Assembly: GCF_042676045.1 (NCBI RefSeq)
Contig: NZ_JBHTJV010000002.1
Coordinates: forward strand, 620,001-684,000
DNA from: Pseudahrensia aquimaris
GTDB lineage: Bacteria > Pseudomonadota > Alphaproteobacteria > Rhizobiales > Rhizobiaceae
DNA length: 64,000 bases
Reading direction: 5' to 3'
Part shown: positions 57,886 through 64,000 of the stretch, piece by piece
Layout: each line of letters starts with the position of its first letter
How positions within the stretch are numbered: the stretch's first letter is position 1
The notes under the pieces: model-generated
Told to the model about the DNA's origin: nothing
Databases searched by the model: none
Seen by the model: the letters and a program-made list of their open reading frames with translations, nothing else
Made by a program: the position numbers and the translations under genes

Positions 57886-58677
57886 TCAGGGGGACAGGGC
57901 TTTCAGTGCTTTCTCGTGCAGCGTTCGATTGGCGCTTGCGAGCACCGTGCCGCCTTGGGCCGCGCTCTCGCCGTCCCAAGTGGAGACAACGCCGCCAGCG
58001 CCCTCGATTATCGGGATCAGGGCGGCGATGTCGTAGCTCGATAGTCCCGATTCAGCGACCATATCAACCTGACCGGAAGCCACCATCGCATAGGCATAGC
58101 AGTCACATCCGTAGCGTACGAGTTTGGTCGTGCGCTCTAATGCGTCGTAGCGGGGCTTGTGGTCGGTGGGAAATATGTTAGGCGACGTTGTCATCAAGGT
58201 TGCAGCTTCAAGATTTTCCGTCGCTCTGGTGGCGAGTGGTTGCGGCGCGCTGTTGCGCAGCGACAGCGTCGGTTGCGAGCCGGGCAGCGCCACATAGCGT
58301 TCACCGGTAAAGGGTTGGTCCATAACCCCCGCATAAGGCACGCCATCTTTGTAAAGCCCTATCAAAGTACCCCAGACAGGAATGCCGGAAATGAAAGCGC
58401 GGGTTCCGTCAATCGGATCAATGATCCACTGGAAGGCAGCGTTTTCGTTTTCCCTGCCGAACTCCTCGCCAACGATGCCATCGTTGGGCAAGTGCTCTTT
58501 GAGCAGCGCTCGGATCGCCTTTTCCGCCTCGCGGTCTCCTTCAGTGACGGGGTCAAAGCCGGAGTCGAGTTTGTTAGCGATATCGAGTGGCAAACGGAAA
58601 CGGGACAGTGTTTGTTCCGCCGCTGCCGCACACAGTGTGTCGAAGAAGGCGGCAAGTTGTTTGGGATTATCGTGCAT
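57886..58677 (-). CDS. hisN: histidinol-phosphatase, inositol monophosphatase type
   Basis: A 263-residue Mg-dependent phosphatase of the IMPase fold. Metal motifs: FDPVTEGDREAEKAIR, GEEFGRENENA, WIIDPIDGTRAFISGIPVWGTLI and SSYDIAALIPIIEGAGGVVSTWDG. The GIPVWGTLI wording and placement by the formylglutamate amidohydrolase fit the HisN type that performs the penultimate step of histidine synthesis in alphaproteobacteria. ATG 58677 directly abuts the upstream stop. Confidence 0.88.
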   Translation of the reverse strand: MHDNPKQLAAFFDTLCAAAAEQTLSRFRLPLDIANKLDSGFDPVTEGDREAEKAIRALLKEHLPNDGIVGEEFGRENENAAFQWIIDPIDGTRAFISGIPVWGTLIGLYKDGVPYAGVMDQPFTGERYVALPGSQPTLSLRNSAPQPLATRATENLEAATLMTTSPNIFPTDHKPRYDALERTTKLVRYGCDCYAYAMVASGQVDMVAESGLSSYDIAALIPIIEGAGGVVSTWDGESAAQGGTVLASANRTLHEKALKALSP

Positions 58678-59583
58678 CTACTCAGCTGCTTCCGAAAGCG
58701 CCGGCAGACCGCTGTCTGGCAGACTGACAAGGTGAGAGACAACGCTGCGAATATCGTCGCGGAGCCGATCGAAACCTACGGCTTTGCTGATAGTGCTTTC
58801 ATTCATATAAAGGCCGCGGTTAATCTCGATTTGCACGGCGTGAAAGCCTTTGAGGGGGCGACCATAATGTTCGGTGATAAAGCCACCTGCGTAAGGTTTG
58901 TTGCGTTCTACGCTATAACCTAGCTCGCGAAACCGATCGATGAGTTCATGGCTGATAGCGCTGTTGCAAGACGTGCCATAGCGGTCTCCGATGATGATAT
59001 CTGCCCGTGGTTCTTTCTCCCGCTTGCTGCCCTGAGAAGGCATGGAATGGCAATCTACCAGCACAGCATAGCCGAACGTTACCGAAGTGGTGGCGATGAG
59101 CTTGCGAAGGCAATCGTGATAAGGGCGATAGATGCACTCAACCCGGTCCAAGCCTTCCTCCAAACTCGGTGGTTCCTGATAGATCGGCAGGTTTTCAGCA
59201 ACCAAACGGGGAACTGTGCCCAAACCACCGGCAACGCGCATCGTTCGCGTGTTGGCGTGGGCGGGCAGGCGCTCACGGAACAAGAGCGGGTCGAGTTCAT
59301 AGGGCTCGCGATTTACGTCCAGCCAAGCGCGGGGGAAACGTGCCGCTAGCAACGGGGCGCCGATTTCCACCACGGGTGCGAAGAGTTCATCGATCAAAAA
59401 GTCTTCAGAACGGCGCAGTTCGTGCGCGGTGAGGCCAGAACGTGTCACCAACGATTGTGGGTAGGCATTTCCGCTATGGGGCGAGTTGAACACATAAGGC
59501 ACGCGCTGCTGCGCTGGAGCCGCCACCGTGAAGGGCGGGTCTTCGGGCGTTGCAAAATCCCTCATGGTCGCGTTTGTCGTCAA
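58678..59583 (-). CDS. N-formylglutamate amidohydrolase
   Basis: A 301-residue hydrolase releasing glutamate from N-formylglutamate. Landmarks: YVFNSPHSGNAYP, LRRSEDFLIDELF, RFPRAWLDVNREPYELD, VLVDCHSMPS, DIIIGDRYGTSC and YAGGFITEHYGRPLKGFHAVQIEINRGLYM. TTG 59583 is used since GGGGAG lies seven bases before it; ATG 59565 has no site. It sits between the dioxygenase and hisN genes, with no gap to hisN. Confidence 0.88.
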   Translation of the reverse strand: MTTNATMRDFATPEDPPFTVAAPAQQRVPYVFNSPHSGNAYPQSLVTRSGLTAHELRRSEDFLIDELFAPVVEIGAPLLAARFPRAWLDVNREPYELDPLLFRERLPAHANTRTMRVAGGLGTVPRLVAENLPIYQEPPSLEEGLDRVECIYRPYHDCLRKLIATTSVTFGYAVLVDCHSMPSQGSKREKEPRADIIIGDRYGTSCNSAISHELIDRFRELGYSVERNKPYAGGFITEHYGRPLKGFHAVQIEINRGLYMNESTISKAVGFDRLRDDIRSVVSHLVSLPDSGLPALSEAAE

Positions 59584-59683
59584 CGATGGCTCCCCATGAC
59601 TTGCGCGTCACGATTCATCTTTGAAGCCGCAAAACTGGCAGGCGCAGCCGCCGCTGTCCAGCGCTGGCCGTGCGGCCAAGTGT

Positions 59684-60490
59684 TTATGGCCTTGGATATA
59701 GCTGCGGGAAGATGTCCGCTTCGAAGGGGGCTCCTGCTTCGTATTCAAGATCTGGAAAAGCTGGAGACGTGGTTCCAAGGCGTTCAACAAACCGAGCATC
59801 GTCTCCCACCCAACGGAATGACACCACTCTTCTGCGACTGGGAGAGGCGTTTGCTGGTGCGCCGTGGAGTGTTCTGAAATTGAACGCCACAGCGTCACCG
59901 GGTTCCACCGCCCAGCCTATTATGTCCAGTTCATCGCGCAGGGCGTCGACGTCTGGCACCGCTTCTGATGTATCGTTTTCAAACAGGGATGTGCCGTCAA
60001 AGCGCGTTGGCTTGAAGTCTTTGCCCCATAAATGTGAGCCTGCAATATATTCGATGGTGCGGTCGCGAGGAACTGGATCAAGCGGCACCCAGAACGACAC
60101 GCTCTGGGTGGCATCAACCAGATAATATGGCTGATCTTGATGCCAGGGCGTGACAACCGAATTGCCGGGCTCTTTCACCAGCACATGATCATGGAAGATG
60201 CGCGCTGTCTTTGAACCCATCAGCTTGGCCGCAATTTCTGCCATCGGTGAGCGTGTTACTAAATTGCGGTAACCGTCGAACTGGTTCCACACCACATAAT
60301 CTTGAAAGAAAGGAGCCGCGCCATCGTCTGGCCGATAAGTGCGTTCGCGCCAGGACGGATTTTGCTTGTTCTGTTCTATCGCCTCGCGCATCGGCCCGAC
60401 GTGCTCAACGAAAGCGCCCTTCAACAGCACGGCGCCGTTGCGCTGAAATTCTTCAATCTGATTGCTGTCTGGTAGTGCCATGGTGTTCAT
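59684..60490 (-). CDS. phytanoyl-CoA dioxygenase family protein
   Basis: A 268-residue Fe(II)/2-oxoglutarate dioxygenase. Iron and cofactor residues: TPWHQDQPYYL (HxD), GDAVAFNFRTLHGAP (distal His) and the following RRRVVSFRWVGDD (Arg for 2-oxoglutarate). The N-terminus EFQRNGAVLLKGAF is the family start. Substrate unknown. ATG 60490 is used; ATG 60481 is possible. A hundred bases without a gene separate it from the amidohydrolase. Confidence 0.87.
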   Translation of the reverse strand: MNTMALPDSNQIEEFQRNGAVLLKGAFVEHVGPMREAIEQNKQNPSWRERTYRPDDGAAPFFQDYVVWNQFDGYRNLVTRSPMAEIAAKLMGSKTARIFHDHVLVKEPGNSVVTPWHQDQPYYLVDATQSVSFWVPLDPVPRDRTIEYIAGSHLWGKDFKPTRFDGTSLFENDTSEAVPDVDALRDELDIIGWAVEPGDAVAFNFRTLHGAPANASPSRRRVVSFRWVGDDARFVERLGTTSPAFPDLEYEAGAPFEADIFPQLYPRP

Positions 60491-60656
60491 TCGGGTGAAG
60501 AGGGTTGTGTTGGTCTAAGCCAAGTTCCGCTGTTGCTTGAGGAATTTCAAGCGTGTTTAGCTGATATTTACCTGACTGCGCTTAAATCAGCGTGGACGGG
60601 ATGGCTGGACTGCCATCACCGAGAAAAGTTTTGCGTAAAAATGGACCGGGGTCAGC

Positions 60657-61019
60657 ATGAACAAGATTCTCCTCGCTGAAGATGATAATGATATGCGCCG
60701 GTTTCTGGCGAAGGCGCTGGCCAATGCCGGCTATGACGTTATTTCCTACGACAATGGCGCGAGTGCCTATGAGCGTCTGCGCGAGGAGCCGTTCAATCTG
60801 TTGCTCACTGATATTGTGATGCCGGAAATGGATGGCATCGAGCTGGCCCGCCGCGCCACCGAGTTGGACCCCGACCTCAAGGTCATGTTCATCACAGGTT
60901 TTGCCGCAGTCGCGCTGAATGCAGAAGCAGAAGCGCCGCAAGATGCTAAAGTGCTTTCCAAGCCTTTCCACCTTCGTGATCTCGTCGACGAAGTCGAAAA
61001 GATGCTGAACGCCGCCTAA
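60657..61019 (+). CDS. cpdR: single-domain response regulator CpdR
   Basis: A 120-residue receiver with acidic pair Glu8/Asp9-Asp10, phosphoacceptor Asp52 in LLTDIVMPEMDG, Thr80 (MFITGF) and Lys102 (VLSKPF). No output domain. CpdR couples the CckA phosphorelay to ClpXP proteolysis of cell-cycle proteins in alphaproteobacteria. ATG 60657 follows CCGGGG. It is immediately upstream of tRNA-Val, a conserved Rhizobiales neighbourhood. Confidence 0.95.
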   Translation: MNKILLAEDDNDMRRFLAKALANAGYDVISYDNGASAYERLREEPFNLLLTDIVMPEMDGIELARRATELDPDLKVMFITGFAAVALNAEAEAPQDAKVLSKPFHLRDLVDEVEKMLNAA

Positions 61020-61050
61020 AATGGTTTGATGCGCTGCGGCGAAATCGGTG

Positions 61051-61080
61051 TTGACGAAACCCCGTATTTCATGGTCTATG
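61051..61080 (+). promoter_or_regulatory. candidate promoter of tRNA-Val
   Basis: TTGACG (61051-61056) and TCTATG (61075-61080) with an 18-base spacer, about 70 bases before the tRNA. It fits the alphaproteobacterial housekeeping consensus for stable RNA genes. Confidence 0.5.
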
Positions 61081-61150
61081 CGCGACGTTGGTCAAAATAC
61101 CAACATTCCCGAACGGCAGTTTCGTATGAGGCTCCCACCGTTCAATGGAC

Positions 61151-61225
61151 GGGCGATTAGCTCAGCGGGAGAGCACTACATTGACATTGTAGGGGTCGGC
61201 AGTTCAATCCTGCCATCGCCCACCA
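61151..61225 (+). tRNA. tRNA-Val(GAC)
   Basis: A 75-base cloverleaf: acceptor GGGCGAT/ATCGCCC, D arm GCTC-AGCGGGA-GAGC, anticodon arm CTACA-TTGACAT-TGTAG with anticodon GAC (61183-61185), T arm GGCAG-TTCAATC-CTGCC, encoded CCA. Integrase begins 96 bases later, so the 3' half is the probable attachment site. Confidence 0.97.
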
Positions 61226-61288
61226 TTCCTTCTTTAAATTCAGTAGCTTAGGCTTCTCCTTTTCTGGTTGGTTGCTGGTGTTAATCGA

Positions 61289-61309
61289 GGTTGGTCAAGG
61301 GTTGGTCAA
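61289..61309. repeat. 11-base-period direct repeat beside the integrase
   Basis: GGTTGGTCAA occurs at 61289-61298 and 61300-61309, one helical turn apart, between the tRNA and integrase. Spacing and place suit integrase arm-binding sites. Confidence 0.5.
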
Positions 61310-61320
61310 GCTGTGAACAT

Positions 61321-62478
61321 TTACCTTGGTGCCCACGGGCTTTTCTCAAAAATTGGACTGTTAATTTTGCAATGGGAATCGATCTCATAAATCATCTTCT
61401 CAAGTACCTTGGTTGCATGTTCCAGGTGGATCGGCTCATCATAGTCGATAGCATATATGAGTGTTGTCGGATTTACTTTTGGGGGTTTGTGACCGAGCAA
61501 AAGTGAGATGTCATCGAGGTGAACCCCGTGATTCTTAAGATAGCGAGCAATCGAGTGGCGCCACGAATATGTGTTGATATTCATACCCTTAAAGGCAGGG
61601 TCATTATCGGAAAGGCTCTTCAATGCTTTTTTGCTCGATTTAATCGGGTGTCCATTAAATGTCACGAAGTGGCCTGTGCTGCCGGTAAACGCCAGCCAAG
61701 GCCGCAGGGTTTCAGTAAGAAGGACTGTAGGCCTTCTCTTGTTAGTTTGGACCCGATGTCTTTGATTGAGTGTAACTACTCCTGTTGCCAAATTCACTTG
61801 GTCGGCCTTCAGTTCCAGAACAGCGCTCACGCGCGACACTGTGTTCATTAGCAGCAGTAGAGTCATATTGACGTGGTATGATTTTACATTGTCCAACAGT
61901 TTGGCCATCTGTTCGATAGAAATTGGATCACCCTTCGGTTCAACCATTTCTTTTTCTCCGATGGATTGGACTGTTTGAACTTCGATGGGATTGGCAATTA
62001 ACTTTTGTTTGTGCGCCCAATTAATCGCAGTTCTAATGACTGCAAGATAGCGCTCACTCGTACCTCGCGCGAGCCCATTTGCACTCCAAGATTCAACAAG
62101 AACATTCTGTTTTTCATCCGAGAAGTGATGCACCAGACAATCCGCGCCAAACTCTTTGATTTTCTTTATCGATGCTTCGACTGTTGCAAAGGAGGCAAGC
62201 TTGTAGCCTTCCTTTGCTTGATACAGATCTAAAATTGCGAAAAGCGACAACGGTTTTTCTTGAAGCTTTACTGCCGCTGGATCTACTGTTGGGTCATCCG
62301 TCAGGTCCAAGAATATGCGAAATGTCGTGTGTGCTTCCGTTTCATTCCTGGTCTTTGTGGATTTCCTTCTCGTGCGCTTGAGAAAGGTATCGACCCAAAC
62401 GATGTAAAAGATACCATTGTCCGATTTTACGAGTTTGTAGATGCTGGATCTGGCAAATGGTGTTTTGTCATACTTCAT
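61321..62478 (-). CDS. tyrosine recombinase/integrase
   Basis: A 385-residue phage-type integrase reading toward tRNA-Val. The N-terminal part has an AP2-like arm-binding segment and SAM-like core domain (LYQAKEGYKLASFATVEASIKKI); the catalytic domain has Arg in MNTVSRVSAVLELKADQ, YSWRHSIARYL (Tyr where the first His of HxxR usually is), LLGHKPPKV and Tyr in TTLIYAIDY. ATG 62478 overlaps the excisionase-like stop (ATGA). The AT-rich codon use differs from the core genes. It integrated the element. Confidence 0.92.
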   Translation of the reverse strand: MKYDKTPFARSSIYKLVKSDNGIFYIVWVDTFLKRTRRKSTKTRNETEAHTTFRIFLDLTDDPTVDPAAVKLQEKPLSLFAILDLYQAKEGYKLASFATVEASIKKIKEFGADCLVHHFSDEKQNVLVESWSANGLARGTSERYLAVIRTAINWAHKQKLIANPIEVQTVQSIGEKEMVEPKGDPISIEQMAKLLDNVKSYHVNMTLLLLMNTVSRVSAVLELKADQVNLATGVVTLNQRHRVQTNKRRPTVLLTETLRPWLAFTGSTGHFVTFNGHPIKSSKKALKSLSDNDPAFKGMNINTYSWRHSIARYLKNHGVHLDDISLLLGHKPPKVNPTTLIYAIDYDEPIHLEHATKVLEKMIYEIDSHCKINSPIFEKSPWAPR

Positions 62479-62690
62479 GACGCGCTTCCCATTACGAGGG
62501 ACGGGCGCACGAGGGACGGGCGCAGGTAATTTTCAATGAATGTCAAAGATGTAAGTCGACGACCGCCAATAGTGCGGTGTTCTAACTCATTTGAATCGTA
62601 GAGGATTTTAAGCTGATAGGCTGTCAGGCCAGTAGCCTCTTGCGCATCTTTTGGACTTAAAAGTGTGTCGGGTTTCGTAAAATCGATCAT
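62475..62690 (-). CDS. small excisionase/AlpA-like helix-turn-helix protein
   Basis: A 71-residue protein: LLSPKDAQEATGLTAYQLKILYDSNELEHRTIGGRRLTSLTFIENYL, a winged-helix excisionase/MerR-type DNA-binding pattern. Its tail holds RPSLV twice, from an exact 15-base tandem duplication at 62494-62523. ATG 62690 follows GGTGAC. The four-base overlap with the integrase gene means coupled expression. Likely directs excision or regulates the integrase. Confidence 0.7.
   Translation of the reverse strand: MIDFTKPDTLLSPKDAQEATGLTAYQLKILYDSNELEHRTIGGRRLTSLTFIENYLRPSLVRPSLVMGSAS
62494..62523. repeat. 15-base tandem duplication in the excisionase-like gene
   Basis: ACGAGGGACGGGCGC is repeated exactly twice (62494-62508, 62509-62523), adding five residues in frame at the C-terminus. 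Confidence 0.9.
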
Positions 62691-62697
62691 GATTGTC

Positions 62698-62739
62698 ACC
62701 AAATTTGTCTATATAAATTTATATAACCAAATTTGTCTA
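62698..62739. promoter_or_regulatory. element control region: direct repeats flanking a 16-base palindrome
   Basis: ACCAAATTTGTCTA occurs exactly at 62698-62711 and 62726-62739 (28 bases apart); between them lies the perfect palindrome TATATAAATTTATATA (62710-62725). It sits in the divergent gap between the excisionase-like gene and the next gene, so it probably contains overlapping promoters and a repressor site. Confidence 0.65.
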
Positions 62740-62777
62740 CAATCAACCCCACGACCGCTTGAGTGCGGATGAGGTTA

Positions 62778-63584
62778 ATGCTTAATGGATGGATGACGAG
62801 AAATCGTGATCAAAATTGGTTCGAAAACGCATTGCAAGTTCACCACGATTTGCAATCAGTTCCGCATGCTGAAAAGAAAGCATACATTGAGCAAGCCGCA
62901 CAAAAATTTGGCAAAGCAGCCGCCACGCTGAATAAAGATCTTATGGCAGCGCGTTTTATTGATGGCCTAGCCGACGCTGCACCCGAATTTGTCGTGCGCT
63001 TACGCCAAATGAGCAGCACATTTGTAAACGAATTATCTCGCATATTCAAAATTGATCGTCAGGTCGCCTATGATTTGGCCCAAAAGGTGACCGATGAGCA
63101 GCTTTCGTTTCGTGAGTTACAAAACTGGCAAAAGTGGTACCATCAGCAGACCCAGAAAATACAAAACGCGCAACCCACGACATTCGATAGGCGCGAACGT
63201 TTATTGAGTCTTTTGGCTCTAAATCCGCCATCGCAACTAGCAATTCCAGAATCTCAGACAATTAAGCTTCAATTGCTTAACGCATTCGGCTCTCTGTCTA
63301 TTTATACCGCCGAATACCAAAGCGAAGATACCAACCGCAACCTCGGAATTAAGGGGGTAGTATGCTCATTACTTGGAGGTCCTAGGATTAATGATGCGCA
63401 ACCAGGAGTTGAACACTGCTTAGGATTTTGTTTTTACTATGATTTCGTAATTGTTTTATTTCACGAACGAGAGCCAAGCATTGGCGAAATTGAAGCCATC
63501 CGCCGAGCTAATCTATGCGTCCCCAACAAAGTTCTTTATCTCAGCCAAGACTGCAATCAATCTAATCTAAAATATTGCGAATAA
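62778..63584 (+). CDS. hypothetical protein of mobile element, function unknown
   Basis: A protein of about 268 residues; start uncertain (GTG 62763, ATG 62769, 62778 or 62793; none has an ideal ribosome site). The N-terminal half is helical and charged (EKKAYIEQAAQKFGKAAATLNKDLMAARFIDGLA, IFKIDRQVAYDLAQKVTDEQLSFRELQNWQKWYHQ), suggesting a DNA-binding or coiled part. The C-terminal half has a mixed alpha/beta segment (CLGFCFYYDFVIVLFHEREPSIGEIEAIRRANLCVPNKVLYLSQ). No family recognised. AT-rich like the integrase. Confidence 0.55.
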   Translation: MLNGWMTRNRDQNWFENALQVHHDLQSVPHAEKKAYIEQAAQKFGKAAATLNKDLMAARFIDGLADAAPEFVVRLRQMSSTFVNELSRIFKIDRQVAYDLAQKVTDEQLSFRELQNWQKWYHQQTQKIQNAQPTTFDRRERLLSLLALNPPSQLAIPESQTIKLQLLNAFGSLSIYTAEYQSEDTNRNLGIKGVVCSLLGGPRINDAQPGVEHCLGFCFYYDFVIVLFHEREPSIGEIEAIRRANLCVPNKVLYLSQDCNQSNLKYCE

Positions 63585-63648
63585 AATTTCCGGCAAGCGA
63601 TATTCGAAAAAGAAGTGCTTGTGTTTCAAATTAGTTGCTAGCATCTTC

Positions 63649-63784
63649 CATGATGCCATGATGCCATGATGCCATGATGCCATGATGCCATGATGCCATG
63701 ATGCCATGATGCCATGATGCCATGATGCCATGATGCCATGATGCCATGATGCCATGATGCCATGATGCCATGATGCCATGATGC
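63649..63784. repeat. perfect octanucleotide tandem array, 17 copies
   Basis: CATGATGC is repeated exactly 17 times without a single change. Because 8 is not a multiple of 3, all minus-strand frames read through the array as the octapeptide MASWHHGI repeated, while every plus frame hits TGA. It directly follows the broken transposase codons. Recent expansion by slippage is likely. Confidence 0.97.
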
Positions 63785-63789
63785 TTCCG

Positions 63790-63924
63790 CTAGCGATAAT
63801 AGGTTCGCTTCGTTATACCAATCCGCCGTACGCCATTATATCGCACAATTTCCTGCCCAACCAAGACATCAACCTGGCGCAATTTGATGACAATCTCTTC
63901 GGGTTTGTGACGCTTATTGGTCAT
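63790..63924 (-). pseudogene. IS3-family transposase OrfA remnant, stopped by TAG
   Basis: From ATG 63924 (strong AAGGAGG before it) the frame reads MTNKRHKPEEIVIKLRQVDV... with ITKRTYYR, the N-terminal helix-turn-helix of IS3 OrfA (KRHKPEEIV-KLRQVDVL, TYYRW-KEYGG). After 44 codons comes TAG where the family has Trp, then CGG AAG, and then the octanucleotide array begins. So the gene is both nonsense-mutated and truncated. Confidence 0.8.
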
Positions 63925-64000
63925 ATCTGAACCTCCTTCTACTTAGCAATAGAGTGGATCAATTCGCAGGGGGAGGATCAGATGATGCACCTCAGGCGCG
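63925..64000 (-). mobile_element. left end region of the IS3-type element
   Basis: The bases upstream of the OrfA start up to the window edge carry a CCTCCCCCTG run (complement of 63966-63975) typical of IS3-element ends near the leader. The terminal inverted repeat cannot be fixed because no second end is in view. Confidence 0.45.

Noticed and set aside
61321..62478. inactive integrase because the HxxR His is Tyr
   Set aside because: Tyr at this place is common in active phage-type integrases; the other catalytic residues are present.
62494..62523. attachment-site core
   Set aside because: The 15-base tandem copy lies inside the excisionase-like frame and does not match the tRNA 3' end.
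63567..63779. 70-codon frame of MASWHHGI repeats
   Set aside because: It exists only because the 8-base array has no minus-strand stop; no start signal other than repeat ATGs.
63649..63784. CRISPR-like repeat array
   Set aside because: The units are contiguous 8-mers with no spacers and no cas genes nearby.

Overview
The window looks like the chromosome of an alphaproteobacterium of the order Hyphomicrobiales (Rhizobiales). Markers are the cell-cycle response regulator CpdR next to hisN, an N-formylglutamate amidohydrolase and tRNA-Val(GAC), a secreted DUF459 protein beside a MltB-type transglycosylase, a fused indolepyruvate ferredoxin oxidoreductase, and many TRAP and branched-chain-type ABC transporters. 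Most of it is densely packed with GC-moderate genes, many with overlapping stop/start codons. Only about the last 2.8 kb (after the tRNA) is clearly AT-richer and foreign. The genus cannot be named from sequence reading alone.

Layout. 1-10 kb: an acetyltransferase (possibly cut by the left edge), a BDH2-like short-chain dehydrogenase and a D-erythronate dehydrogenase-like enzyme, a periplasmic protease inhibitor, a LacI-type regulator divergent from an 8-oxoguanine deaminase, and a sterol-desaturase-family membrane enzyme. 6.9-12.7 kb: a nitrile-utilisation region with a CobW-type GTPase metal chaperone, a WD40 protein and an amidase. These face an operon of a glutamine-amidotransferase-like hydrolase, cobalt-type nitrile hydratase alpha and beta, and the hydratase activator. 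13-24.9 kb: a TRAP transporter with a TakP-like receptor and an oversized large permease, a second TRAP permease pair without its own receptor, the 1172-residue indolepyruvate oxidoreductase, a tiny membrane protein and a DUF2332 protein. 25-33 kb: an acyl-CoA synthetase plus a branched-chain-type ABC transporter operon containing two unusual small genes. 33-39 kb: a polar amino-acid ABC transporter, a small secreted protein, tandem Lin0512-family genes, a YugP-type metalloprotease and a PaaK-like CoA ligase.

39-61 kb is mostly housekeeping: 5'-nucleotidase family enzyme, ferrochelatase, 1-Cys peroxiredoxin, stomatin/NfeD pair, KdsD and GalU, lytic transglycosylase, DUF459 protein, glutamate synthase (gltB, gltD), small heat-shock protein with a probable ROSE RNA thermometer, alpha/beta hydrolase, hisN, N-formylglutamate amidohydrolase, a phytanoyl-CoA dioxygenase-like enzyme and cpdR. 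At 61.15 kb tRNA-Val is followed by a tyrosine integrase, a small excisionase-like protein, an unknown AT-rich gene, a perfect 17-copy octanucleotide array and a broken IS3-type transposase gene. This is the left part of an integrated element that continues past the window.

Functional links (inference): nitrile hydratase plus amidase turn nitriles into acids; a 2-keto-acid-type TRAP receptor sits upstream of an arylpyruvate oxidoreductase; an acyl-CoA synthetase, a PaaK-like ligase and Liv-type uptake lie downstream. Together they suggest a region for scavenging aromatic or organic acids and their nitrogen, but no substrate is proven here.
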